Shown: piece by piece, positions 53,371 to 60,976 of the stretch
How the letters are laid out: every line of letters starts with the position of its first letter
Numbering within the stretch: the first letter of the stretch is position 1
Assembly: GCF_018327685.1 (NCBI RefSeq)
Contig: NZ_BNEL01000001.1
Span: 4,712,001 to 4,776,000 of the forward strand
Direction: 5' to 3'
Length of the DNA: 64,000 nucleotides
DNA from: Streptomyces sp. TS71-3
GTDB lineage: Bacteria; Actinomycetota; Actinomycetes; Streptomycetales; Streptomycetaceae
Program-made: the position numbers and the translations under genes
Notes under the pieces: model-generated
What the model was told of the DNA's origin: nothing
The model's input: the letters and a program-made list of their open reading frames with translations, nothing else
Database searches by the model: none

Positions 53371-54132
53371 TCAGACTCTGATGACCTGGGGGCCCTGGAG
53401 TGAGTAGCGGTGCGCCTCCGGTGCCGGGAGCTGGGTGCTGGTGACGATGGTCTCCAGGTCGCTGATCCGGGCGAACCTGCAGAAGCTGACCGCGCCGAAC
53501 TTGGTGTGCACGCCGGCGAACACGGTGCGCCGCGCCGCCCGCATCGCCTGTGCCTTCACCTCGCTGACGGCGGGATCCGGGGTGGTCAGGCCGTGTTCGC
53601 GGGAGATGCCGTTGGCACCGATGAACGCCAGGTCGATGACGAATCCGGAGAGCATCTTCGTCGTCCAGTGGTCGACGGTGGCGAGCGTGCCGTGCCGCAC
53701 CCGGCCGCCGAGCAGCAGCACGGTCGTGTTCCCGGCCTCGGCGAGCGCGCCCGCGGTGGCCAGCGACGCGGTGACGACGGTCAGCGGCCGGTCCCTGGGC
53801 AGCGCCTGGGCGATGAGCTGGGGGGTGAAGCCCTCGTCGACGAAGACGGTCTCCGCGTCGCCCAGCAGCTCGGCGGCCGCGGTAGCGATCCGGCGCTTCT
53901 CGGGGACGTGCATGGTGGTGCGGAAGGCGAGCGTGGTCTCGAACCCCGCGCTCTCCACGGGGTAGGCGCCGCCGTGGGTGCGTCGGATCAGGCCGTGGTC
54001 CTCCAGGGCGCGCAGGTCCCGGCGGACGGTCTCCTTGGCGACGCCCAGTTCGGCCGCGAGCGCGGCGACGTCGACCGAGCCCGCGCGGCGCGCGGCGCGG
54101 ACGATCTGCCGTTGACGCTCCTCCGCGCTCAC
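53371..54132 (-). CDS. DeoR-family sugar regulator
   Basis: A 253-residue regulator. The N-terminal winged helix-turn-helix has VDVAALAAELGVAKETVRRDLRALEDHGLI, followed by the DeoR hinge RTHGGA. The DeoR effector domain (about 75-240) has DEGFTPQLIAQAL and GLTTPDPAVSEVKAQAM, and probably binds a sugar phosphate. I start it at the GTG at 54132 (GGAGAGG upstream) and reject an upstream ATG at 54180. It sits between the importer and uronate dehydrogenase genes, and AT-rich sites in both nearby promoters are candidate targets. Confidence 0.9.
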   Translation of the reverse strand: MSAEERQRQIVRAARRAGSVDVAALAAELGVAKETVRRDLRALEDHGLIRRTHGGAYPVESAGFETTLAFRTTMHVPEKRRIATAAAELLGDAETVFVDEGFTPQLIAQALPRDRPLTVVTASLATAGALAEAGNTTVLLLGGRVRHGTLATVDHWTTKMLSGFVIDLAFIGANGISREHGLTTPDPAVSEVKAQAMRAARRTVFAGVHTKFGAVSFCRFARISDLETIVTSTQLPAPEAHRYSLQGPQVIRV

Positions 54133-54501
54133 CCTGTCACCTCTCCTCGCCGTGTCCCCTGCGGTGCCCGTTCGGGCCATGGGGGATGTTCTACAGCGGG
54201 GTGATGGCGTTGACCAGGCTTATTGGCTGTCTGTGTCTGCCCGTATCTGCCCGTTTACCCGAGGCGAGGTCCGGGACGACCTGCCGTTCGGGGCCGGACG
54301 CCGGCGGGGCGATGCCCGTTCGGGGATCACGGGTGCCCGTTCGCTGCCCGGGTCGATGCCCGCGCCGTTGCCCGCACCGGTCATACGCGTATCGAAGTGT
54401 GGTCCGGAGCGGGGGTTCGGGCTCGTGGCGGGAGTGTCCGAGGCGGCCGGCGTGGTGCCGTGCCGGCCGGCCGGTGCGGGGTGGATTCGCGCGGTTGGCG
54501 C
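54133..54501. other. Upstream region of the DeoR gene
   Basis: Reading on the minus strand, TGGTCA (complement of 54211-54216) and TAGAAC (complement of 54188-54193), 17 bases apart, can be the deoR promoter. TGCCCGTT-type octamers recur about eight times over 54165-54376. No gene is supported. Confidence 0.45.
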
Positions 54502-55326
54502 TCAGTGCGGCCAGATCGGAGGGTTGGTGAGGAAACCGCCGCCCAGGTACCCCTGCTCCGGCTTGGCCGCGTCCAACTCCCCGAACTCGGCGATCAGTTC
54601 GGCCGCGAACGCCTCGGAGTCGTCCTGCGGCTCGTAGCCGAGTGCCCGTGCGGAGGACAGGTCCCACCACAGCCGGGTGTTGGCGGACGAGCCGTACACC
54701 ACCGTGTGCCCGACCTCCTCGGCGGTGAGGGCGGCGTGGCAGAGCCGGGCGCAGTCGGCCGGGCTCATCCAGATCGACAGCATCCGCACGTTGCTGGGCC
54801 GCTCGAAGCAGGACCCGATGCGCACCGACACGGTCTCGACGCCGTGCTTGTCCCAGTACAGCTGCGCCAGGTCCTCGCCGAAGCCCTTCGACAGGCCGTA
54901 GAAGGTGTCGGGGCGGCGGGCTGTCTCCACCGGGATCAGCGCCTCCGCGGGCAGCGGGGGAGTGCCCTGGGGGAACGGGGTGTACCCGACCGCGTGGTTG
55001 GAGGAGGCGAACAGCACGCGGCGCACGCCCGCCTCCCGTGCGGCCTCGTAGAGGTTGTAGGTGCCCTCGATGTTCGCCTTGAGGATCTTCTCGAAGGTGG
55101 ACTCCAGGGAGATGCCCGCCAGGTGGATCACGGCGTCCACTCCGCGTACCGCCTCCCGCAGGGCGTCCCGGTCGGCGAGGTCGGCCGTGATCGCGTCCGG
55201 CTCGCCCTCGATCGGGACCACGTCGAACAGCCGCAGCGTGTAGCCGTAGTCGGGCAGCAGCTTCCGCAGGTGGGTACCGACGCCCCCGGCTGCGCCGGTG
55301 AGCAGGATGGTGAGGGGAGCGGGCAT
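54502..55326 (-). CDS. udh: NAD-dependent uronate dehydrogenase
   Basis: A 274-residue short-chain-type dehydrogenase matching uronate dehydrogenases that oxidise glucuronate and galacturonate to aldaro-lactones. It has the Rossmann motif GAAGGVG at 11-17, FASSNHAVGY with the catalytic serine, and Tyr143-x3-Lys147 in YGLSKGFGED. The start at 55326 is an ATG. It is divergent from kdgD, whose product handles the next part of the same pathway. Identification is by recalled family features. Confidence 0.85.
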   Translation of the reverse strand: MPAPLTILLTGAAGGVGTHLRKLLPDYGYTLRLFDVVPIEGEPDAITADLADRDALREAVRGVDAVIHLAGISLESTFEKILKANIEGTYNLYEAAREAGVRRVLFASSNHAVGYTPFPQGTPPLPAEALIPVETARRPDTFYGLSKGFGEDLAQLYWDKHGVETVSVRIGSCFERPSNVRMLSIWMSPADCARLCHAALTAEEVGHTVVYGSSANTRLWWDLSSARALGYEPQDDSEAFAAELIAEFGELDAAKPEQGYLGGGFLTNPPIWPH

Positions 55327-55464
55327 TCAGGTCTCCTCAGGGCGCGCTGGGGACGTATGCATGCACAGAATTCACATTCGTGGACAACCTAGAGATCGCG
55401 GGAGTGCTCCGTCAAGTGTCCCGTGAACTGTACGAATTCGCCCGTCTGATGCTGTTTTCTGCGC

Positions 55465-55512
55465 TTGACCGGCCCCTGGGTGGCGCCTTAGCGTGGTGTT
55501 GTTCAGAAATAT
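55465..55512 (+). promoter_or_regulatory. kdgD promoter and shared regulatory motif
   Basis: TTGACC (55465-55470) and TAGCGT (55489-55494) are 18 bases apart, so the start of transcription falls near 55501. The 13-mer TGTTCAGAAATAT (55500-55512) lies on it and matches the motif at 53256-53268 at 12 of 13 positions. Confidence 0.6.
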
Positions 55513-55566
55513 GGACGTGAATCATAAACGTGCACGCTTGCTTGCGTGCTAGCTCAGGGAGAGCCC

Positions 55567-56502
55567 GTGACAGTCCCCCTCGCCGCTCGACTCGACGGGT
55601 TGCTGTTCTTCCCCGTCACCGCGTACGGCCCCGACGGCTCCGTCGACCTCGACACCTACCGCACCCATGTGCGGCGCGGCATCGAGGCGGGCGCGGCGGC
55701 CGTCTTCGCCTGCTGCGGCACGGGGGAGTTCCACGCGCTCACGCCCGAGGAGTTCCGGGACTGCGTGGCCGCCGCGGTGGAGGAGGCCGGCGGGCGCGTG
55801 CCGGTCGTCGCCGGCGCCGGGTACGGCACCGCGCTCGCCGTGCGGTTCGCCGCCCTGGCCGAGGAGGCGGGCGCCGACGGGCTGCTCGCCATGCCGCCGT
55901 ACCTGGTCGTCGCCGACCAGCAGGGCCTGCTGCGGCACTACCGCGAGCTGGCCGCCGCCACTTCCCTGGACGTCATCGTCTACCAGCGCGACAACGTCGT
56001 GTTCACCCCCGAGACCGTGGTCGAGCTGGCCGCCACGGACGGCATCATCGGGCTCAAGGACGGCCTCGGCGACCTCGACCTGATGCAGCGCATCATCAGC
56101 GCGGTGCGCTCCTCCGACCGCCCCGGCGCCTCGGAGTTCCTCTACTTCAACGGCCTGCCCACCGCGGAGCTCACCGGCCTCGCCTACCGCGGCATCGGCG
56201 TCACGCTCTACTCGTCCGCCGTCTTCTGCTTCGCGCCGGAGATCGCGCTCGCCTTCCACAAGGCCATCAATTCCGGCGACGACAGGACGGTCGAGCGGCT
56301 GCTCGACGGCTTCTACCGCCCGCTGGTCGAACTGCGCGCCAAGGGCAAGGGCTACGCCGTCGCCCTGGTCAAGGCGGGCGTGCGGCTGCGCGGCCTGGAC
56401 GCCGGGGAGGTGCGGCCACCGCTGCACGAGTGCGCCCCGGAGCACGTCGAGCAGCTCGCCGAGCTGATCGAGCGCGGCTACGCTCTGCTGGCCGACGGCT
56501 GA
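55567..56502 (+). CDS. kdgD: 5-dehydro-4-deoxyglucarate dehydratase (KdgD family)
   Basis: A 311-residue class I aldolase-fold enzyme, expected to convert 5-dehydro-4-deoxyglucarate to 2-oxoglutarate semialdehyde. It has GTGEF at 51-55 in place of the DapA GTTGE, Tyr139, and Lys164 in IIGLKDGLGD. The FACCGTGEF motif is typical of KdgD. The GTG at 55567 is preceded by GGGAGAG. It lies opposite uronate dehydrogenase and upstream of an unassigned gene in what looks like one operon. Confidence 0.85.
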   Translation: MTVPLAARLDGLLFFPVTAYGPDGSVDLDTYRTHVRRGIEAGAAAVFACCGTGEFHALTPEEFRDCVAAAVEEAGGRVPVVAGAGYGTALAVRFAALAEEAGADGLLAMPPYLVVADQQGLLRHYRELAAATSLDVIVYQRDNVVFTPETVVELAATDGIIGLKDGLGDLDLMQRIISAVRSSDRPGASEFLYFNGLPTAELTGLAYRGIGVTLYSSAVFCFAPEIALAFHKAINSGDDRTVERLLDGFYRPLVELRAKGKGYAVALVKAGVRLRGLDAGEVRPPLHECAPEHVEQLAELIERGYALLADG

Positions 56503-56531
56503 CCGCCGCCCACCGACTTCCTGGAGCCGTG

Positions 56532-57698
56532 GTGAAGACCTCCGCGTTCGTCTACCCCTGGGACGTCGTCGGCGATCCCGACGCCGCCGCACGCCTGACC
56601 GCCCTCGGCGTCCGGCAGGTGACGCTGGCCGCCGCCTACCACTCGACCCGTGCGCTCACCCCGCGCCACCCCCGCCACCGCATCGTGACGGCCGAGCACT
56701 CCGCGGTGCTCTACCCGCCCGGCGAACGCTGGCAGGGCCGCACCCTGCGCCCCTACGAGGCCGGCGGCTGGGCGAGCGGCGACGCCTGGGGCGAGGCCGC
56801 GGCGGCGCTCGCCGGCGCCGGGCTCGACGTGCACACCTGGGTGGTGCTCGCGCACAACTCCCGGCTCGGCGCCCAGCACCCGGACACCTCCGTCGTCAAC
56901 GCCTACGGCGACCGCTACCCCTGGGCACCCTGCATCGCCCAGCCCGCGACCCGCGCCTACCTGACCGACCTCGCGGCCGAGGCCGCAGCGCGGCCGGGCG
57001 CCGGCGGCTGCGAGCTGGAGTCGCTCGGCTGGTACGGCCTGGCGCACCTGCACGCCCACGACAAGATCGGCGGCGTGCCGCTCGGCGAGGCCGGCCAGTA
57101 CCTCATGTCCCTCTGCTTCTGCGGGTCCTGCCGCAGCGGTTACGCGGACGCCGGGCAGGACCCCGAGGCGCTCGTCGCCGCCGTGCGCGACGCGCTGGAC
57201 CCCGTGTGGCGCGGTGAGGTGAACGACGAGGGCTGGGGCACGGTCGAGAAGCTGCTCGGCGAGGAGCGCGCCGCGGCCACCCTCGCCTGGCGCACCGGGA
57301 CCGCGGGCTCCCTCCAGGAGGCGGCGGTGGCGGCCGTGCGGGACGCGGCGCCGGACGGCTTCCAGGTCCTGCTGCACGCCGACCCGGTGCCGTACCACTG
57401 CGGCGCCAACGCCGGCGTGGAGCCCGCGCGGATCCTGGCGGCGGCGGACGGCGTGGTCGTGCCCTGCACCGGCGGCCCCGGCCTCCTCGCCCCGTTCGCC
57501 GGTCACCGCGGAGAGCGGGGCGTACTCGCCGCCAACCTCACCGTGGTCTCCGGGATGGGCGGCAGCCCCGGCACCCTCGCGGAGGACGCGGCCAGGGCGG
57601 CGGGCCTCGGCGCCACGGAGCTGCGGCTCTACCACGCGGGGCTGGCGTCCGACGCGGATCTCGCGGCGGTGCGGGCGGGGTTGGCGCGGCTGGGCTGA
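56532..57698 (+). CDS. Unassigned TIM-barrel-like protein of the uronate cluster
   Basis: A 388-residue protein, GTG start at 56532 with TGGAG 6 bases upstream and only 29 bases after kdgD. I do not recognise a named family. It has an N-terminal KTSAFVYPWDVVGDPDAAARL, then segments like a glycosidase or sugar-isomerase barrel. A striking cysteine cluster (Cys195, Cys197, Cys200 in LCFCGSCRSGY) lies after HAHDKIGGVPLGEAGQYLM; similar CFC-x2-C motifs occur in some putative family glycosidases. No signal peptide is present. Context suggests a role in sugar-acid or glycoside use; this is unproven. Confidence 0.8.
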   Translation: MKTSAFVYPWDVVGDPDAAARLTALGVRQVTLAAAYHSTRALTPRHPRHRIVTAEHSAVLYPPGERWQGRTLRPYEAGGWASGDAWGEAAAALAGAGLDVHTWVVLAHNSRLGAQHPDTSVVNAYGDRYPWAPCIAQPATRAYLTDLAAEAAARPGAGGCELESLGWYGLAHLHAHDKIGGVPLGEAGQYLMSLCFCGSCRSGYADAGQDPEALVAAVRDALDPVWRGEVNDEGWGTVEKLLGEERAAATLAWRTGTAGSLQEAAVAAVRDAAPDGFQVLLHADPVPYHCGANAGVEPARILAAADGVVVPCTGGPGLLAPFAGHRGERGVLAANLTVVSGMGGSPGTLAEDAARAAGLGATELRLYHAGLASDADLAAVRAGLARLG

Positions 57699-57741
57699 CG
57701 GGGGCCGGCGCCACCGGTCCCCAGCGGCGACCGCGGCGCGG

Positions 57742-58512
57742 CTACCAGTCCAGGTGCGCGGCGAGGAAGGGCGTGTGGTCGGGCGCGGCCTTGCGCGCGC
57801 TCAGGACGGACTTCGCGCTTTCGCCGACGGGGATGCGGAAGGGGGCCTTGCCGCCCTCGGCGATCGTCGCCGCCACGACGTCGGCGACCTCCTCGACGGA
57901 GACGGGTGCCGCGCGGAACGGGCCGAGCTTGTCCAGCAGCGGGCGGTAGGGGTTGCCGTCGTCGAGGTGGACCCGGGCGCGCTCGGCACCCCCGGAGGCC
58001 ACCGCGGGCGGCTGCACGACGTGGACGGACACGCCGAAGCGGCCGGCCTCGATGGCGAGGACCTCGGCGAGGGCCTCCAGGGCGTGCTTGGTCGCGCCGT
58101 AGGCGCCGATCAGCGGGATCACCAGACGGCCCTGGATGCTGGACATGAAGATCAGCTGCCCTGTCCCGCGCCGGCGCATCCCGGGCAGGACGCCCTGCGC
58201 GACCCGCAGGGCCCCGAACACGTTGAGCTCGAACAGGTCGTCCAGCACGGTGAGCGGGATCGTCTCGACCGGTGCTCGCACGGTCGCTCCGGCGTTGCTG
58301 AGCAGGACGTCGACGTGGCCGGCCTCGGCCAGTGCCCGGTCGACCGAGGCCTGGTCGGTGACGTCGAGTTGAAGCTTCCGCGCCACCGGCAGGTCTTCGA
58401 GCATCGACACGTCGCGGGCCGTGGCGATGACCTCGTGGCCCTGTTCGTGCAGCGCTGCCGCGGTGCCCTTTCCGATGCCCCGGGACGCCCCGGTGATGAG
58501 TACGCGAGCCAT
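57742..58512 (-). CDS. Short-chain dehydrogenase/reductase
   Basis: A 256-residue classical SDR. The cofactor motif TGASRGIG lies at 7-14 and NAG at 73-75, with the catalytic serine in FMSSIQG and Tyr138-x3-Lys142 in YGATKHAL. The acidic residue pattern after the second strand (TARDVSM) does not decide between NAD and NADP. The substrate is unknown. A 22-base palindromic site 37 bases before the ATG matches one before the TetR gene, which probably represses it. Confidence 0.92.
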   Translation of the reverse strand: MARVLITGASRGIGKGTAAALHEQGHEVIATARDVSMLEDLPVARKLQLDVTDQASVDRALAEAGHVDVLLSNAGATVRAPVETIPLTVLDDLFELNVFGALRVAQGVLPGMRRRGTGQLIFMSSIQGRLVIPLIGAYGATKHALEALAEVLAIEAGRFGVSVHVVQPPAVASGGAERARVHLDDGNPYRPLLDKLGPFRAAPVSVEEVADVVAATIAEGGKAPFRIPVGESAKSVLSARKAAPDHTPFLAAHLDW

Positions 58513-58548
58513 TGGTGGAACCCCTTTTTCGCTGGCGGCAAACAGATG

Positions 58549-58570
58549 CTATGTAGGGCAGCATACATAG
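58549..58570 (-). promoter_or_regulatory. TetR operator before the SDR gene
   Basis: CTATGTAGGGCAGCATACAT, ending AG, has exact CTATGTA/TACATAG arms. On the opposite strand it reads almost the same as the site at 59335-59355. Confidence 0.75.
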
Positions 58571-58696
58571 TTTGTGGGTGTCAAGGACGTCTGGATCGGG
58601 CCGGCGATCCGGGGGGACGCGGCAAGCATCGAGCGGCCCGACCCGCGGGGCGGCGGGCCGGGTTAGGTGGTGGACCGGGTGCGCGTGGGGCAGGCT

Positions 58697-59305
58697 TCAG
58701 GTGCGGACGCGCCCGGCACCCTTCGGCGACACGCTCGCGGCGTGACCGGCCAGCACGGTGCGCAACGACTCGTACGGAGCGGGGCTGCGCAGAGCGCGGG
58801 AGGTGATCATCGCTCCCTCGATGCCCGCGATCACGGCCTCGGCGAGCACCCTCGCCGGGGCGCGCTCCACGCCGAAGGCGACGAAGTGGAAGGCCAGCCT
58901 GTCGGTCATCTCGGAGAAGGCCCGGCGGCCGGTCTCGGCGATCTCGGCCGAGTCCTGCGTAGCGCCCTCGGTGATCAGCGGGGCGATCCCGCAGCCGCGC
59001 CCGTAGTCACTGGCGATCATGCCGTCGCGACCCAGATCGACGTAGAGCTCGATCAGCCGGCCCGCGGACGTGGCCTGGCCGGCGGCCCGGTCGATGATCT
59101 CGACCTGCTCGAACGCGTGGGCTTCGGCCGCTTCGATCGCCAGCTGCGTCTTGCCGCCGGGGAAGTGGAAGTAGACCGAGCCGCGGGACGTGCCGCTGAG
59201 TTCGAGCACGTCGGAGAAGGCCGTCGCGTTGTAGCCGCGCTGCCGGATCAGCTGCTTGGCGGCCTGCACCATCTTCTGCTTGGCATCCGTTCGCTTTCCC
59301 ACCAT
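58697..59305 (-). CDS. TetR-family regulator of the SDR gene
   Basis: A 202-residue TetR repressor. The DNA-binding region covers about residues 8-55 (MVQAAKQLIRQRGYNATAF and TSRGSVYFHFPGGKTQLA). The ligand domain includes GMIASDYGRGCGIAPLITEGA, seen in TetR proteins that guard SDR or aldehyde-type genes. The ATG at 59305 has GGGAGGG upstream. Its operator lies 30 bases before it and recurs at the SDR promoter, so autoregulation and SDR control are likely. Confidence 0.92.
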   Translation of the reverse strand: MVGKRTDAKQKMVQAAKQLIRQRGYNATAFSDVLELSGTSRGSVYFHFPGGKTQLAIEAAEAHAFEQVEIIDRAAGQATSAGRLIELYVDLGRDGMIASDYGRGCGIAPLITEGATQDSAEIAETGRRAFSEMTDRLAFHFVAFGVERAPARVLAEAVIAGIEGAMITSRALRSPAPYESLRTVLAGHAASVSPKGAGRVRT

Positions 59306-59334
59306 GCACCCTCCCATGCATCCTCTCCGCATCA

Positions 59335-59355
59335 CATGTATGCTGACCTACATAG
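59335..59355. promoter_or_regulatory. TetR operator before the TetR and hydrolase genes
   Basis: CATGTATGCTGACCTACATA (then G) matches the inverted form of the SDR-promoter site at all but three of 22 positions. It lies between the divergent TetR (minus) and hydrolase (plus) genes. Confidence 0.75.
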
Positions 59356-59495
59356 TATCTGAAGAGGACGCTGAACCCAAGAGGACGCTCATCCAGCGGA
59401 GGGGCTCATCAGGCCCATCGGCCAGGAACATCGTCCTCGACGACCCGTGGCCGTTCCGGACCGCAGGTGACCGTCTGATGAAGGAGAACTCCGGA

Positions 59496-60221
59496 ATGGC
59501 ACTGCCCACTCTCGTCCTCGTTCACGGCTCCTTCCACCGCGAGGAGGTGTGGGATGTCCTGATCGAAGAGCTCCCCGACGTTGACATCCGCACCATCCAG
59601 CTCCCCTCCAGCGCTCCGGTCCCCGTCGATCAGCTGGGAAGCATGTACGAGGACGCGCGGGCCGTCAAAGATCTCGTTCTGGACGTCAAGGGCCCGGTTG
59701 TCGTCTGCGCGCACTCTTACGGAGGCGTCCCCGTCAGCGAAGGGCTCGCGGGGGTCGGTGCGGTGAAACACATCGTCTATCTGAACTCCTTCGTGCTGGA
59801 CGTCGGCGAGTCCATGCTCGGCAATCGGGGCGGAAGCTACCCGCCCCACTGGGGAGTCCACGAGAACGAGCGGTACATCGAGATGATCGGCGCTGAGGAG
59901 GTCTTCTACAACGACTTGTCACCGCGAGACGCGGAAAGGGCAGCGCGCACCCTGGGGCCCCAGTCGCTCGTCTCGATGCGGCAGCCCCTCACACAGGCGG
60001 CCTGGCGCGACACCGCGAGCACGTATGTGATCCGCCTGCCGACCTGCTCGATCCTCGCGTCATCGAGGTCGCGGCGGCGGCCGGTTCGAGTCAGGCGCGT
60101 GACCTTGCCGCAGAACTCGTCACGTGGTGGTACGAGTGATCCCTTCCTGCTTCCTGCTTCGTGGTGTCTGCGTCGCGGGCCGTGCAAGCGCACCTCCAGA
60201 ACTTCTAGACGACCGGTCTAA
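59496..60221 (+). CDS. Alpha/beta hydrolase with an aberrant C-terminus
   Basis: The first 180 or so residues are a good alpha/beta hydrolase. LVLVHGSFHREEVW forms the oxyanion region and CAHSYGGVP the nucleophile elbow with its Ser. After about Ala177-Ser-Thr-Tyr-Val-Ile the reading frame turns into a basic, non-homologous tail (RLPTCSILASSRSRRRPVRV...) and continues to the stop at 60219. The expected C-terminal third with the catalytic acid and His is missing. In another frame the same DNA reads ADLLDPRVIEVAAAAGSSQA and stops at 60139. It looks truncated and fused to a foreign fragment, and may be inactive. Confidence 0.75.
   Translation: MALPTLVLVHGSFHREEVWDVLIEELPDVDIRTIQLPSSAPVPVDQLGSMYEDARAVKDLVLDVKGPVVVCAHSYGGVPVSEGLAGVGAVKHIVYLNSFVLDVGESMLGNRGGSYPPHWGVHENERYIEMIGAEEVFYNDLSPRDAERAARTLGPQSLVSMRQPLTQAAWRDTASTYVIRLPTCSILASSRSRRRPVRVRRVTLPQNSSRGGTSDPFLLPASWCLRRGPCKRTSRTSRRPV
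60206..60220 (+). promoter_or_regulatory. TetR operator (diverged copy) before the second TetR gene
   Basis: TAGACGACCGGTCTA has the outer TAGAC/GTCTA arms of the perfect operator at 60952-60963, with three extra bases, and lies 21 bases before the ATG at 60242. Confidence 0.6.
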
Positions 60222-60241
60222 TCCGGTGCTACGGTCGAGGC

Positions 60242-60829
60242 ATGCCAGTCGCCAAGACGGAAACGCGCCGAAGCATCCTGGACGCCGCTCGGCGGATCGT
60301 CGTCGCCAGGGGGTACGCCGCGGTCGGCATCAACGAGGTGCTCGCCGCGGCCGGTGTCCCGAAGGGGTCGTTCTACCACCACTTCGGCTCCAAGGACGCC
60401 TTCGGCGAGGCGATGATGAAGAGCTACTTCGACGACTACTTCGCCACCATGGACGGCATCGTCGCCGACACGGAAGCCACTGCCGGGCAGCACCTGATGC
60501 GGTACTGGCAGTACTTCTACGACACGCAGGTCGCGGACGACTGCCAGGGCGGATGCCTGGTCGTCAAGCTGGGCGCGGAGATCTCCGACCTGTCGCAGGC
60601 GATGCGCATGGCGACCAAGGCGGGAACGGCGGAGATAGTCGAACGGATCGAGAAGATGATCGTCCGCGGCATCGCGGACGGGTCCGTGTCCGTCGATGAG
60701 GGCGCTCGCGCGACAGCAGAGACGCTCTACGGCCTGTGGATCGGGGCGAGCATGATCGCGAAGATACATGGCGGCCCCGGTCAGCTCGACCGCGCCATGG
60801 CGGTCACGCGCCAGGTCCTCCACGTCTGA
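60242..60829 (+). CDS. TetR-family regulator of the amidase
   Basis: A 195-residue TetR repressor. The helix-turn-helix is at about residues 9-50 (SILDAARRIVVARGYAAVG and VPKGSFYHHFGSKDAFGEAM), followed by a ligand domain with DDCQGGCLVVKLGAE, the TetR_C_11-type pattern of NemR/AcrR-like regulators. Cysteines in that segment could sense reactive electrophiles. Operators resembling TAGACCGGTCTA lie before this gene and before the amidase 148 bases downstream. Confidence 0.92.
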   Translation: MPVAKTETRRSILDAARRIVVARGYAAVGINEVLAAAGVPKGSFYHHFGSKDAFGEAMMKSYFDDYFATMDGIVADTEATAGQHLMRYWQYFYDTQVADDCQGGCLVVKLGAEISDLSQAMRMATKAGTAEIVERIEKMIVRGIADGSVSVDEGARATAETLYGLWIGASMIAKIHGGPGQLDRAMAVTRQVLHV

Positions 60830-60884
60830 CGAGCCGCAGCTGCCCGCGGCTCACCGAACCCGAACCGGAACAGCGAACCCGAAC

Positions 60885-60920
60885 CCGGACGCGAATCCGG
60901 ACGCGAATCCGGACGCGACA
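60885..60920. repeat. Three 12-bp tandem units in the TetR/amidase gap
   Basis: CCGGACGCGAAT occurs three times in a row at 60885-60920, the last with a changed end. Shorter CGAACC-type units precede it from about 60855. Confidence 0.8.
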
Positions 60921-60951
60921 GCAAACAGCAGAACGGTCTGAGAATCTGGAG

Positions 60952-60963
60952 TAGACCGGTCTA
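60952..60963 (+). promoter_or_regulatory. Perfect palindromic TetR operator before the amidase
   Basis: TAGACCGGTCTA is a perfect 12-base palindrome ending 13 bases before the amidase ATG. Its arms recur at 60206-60220 before the TetR gene. Confidence 0.7.
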
Positions 60964-60976
60964 GAAAGGCTGCGTC

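Noticed and set aside
55546..55566. ATG-like upstream start for kdgD
   Set aside because: The GTG at 55567 has GGGAGAG at proper distance and gives the usual KdgD start; the upstream codon lacks a site.
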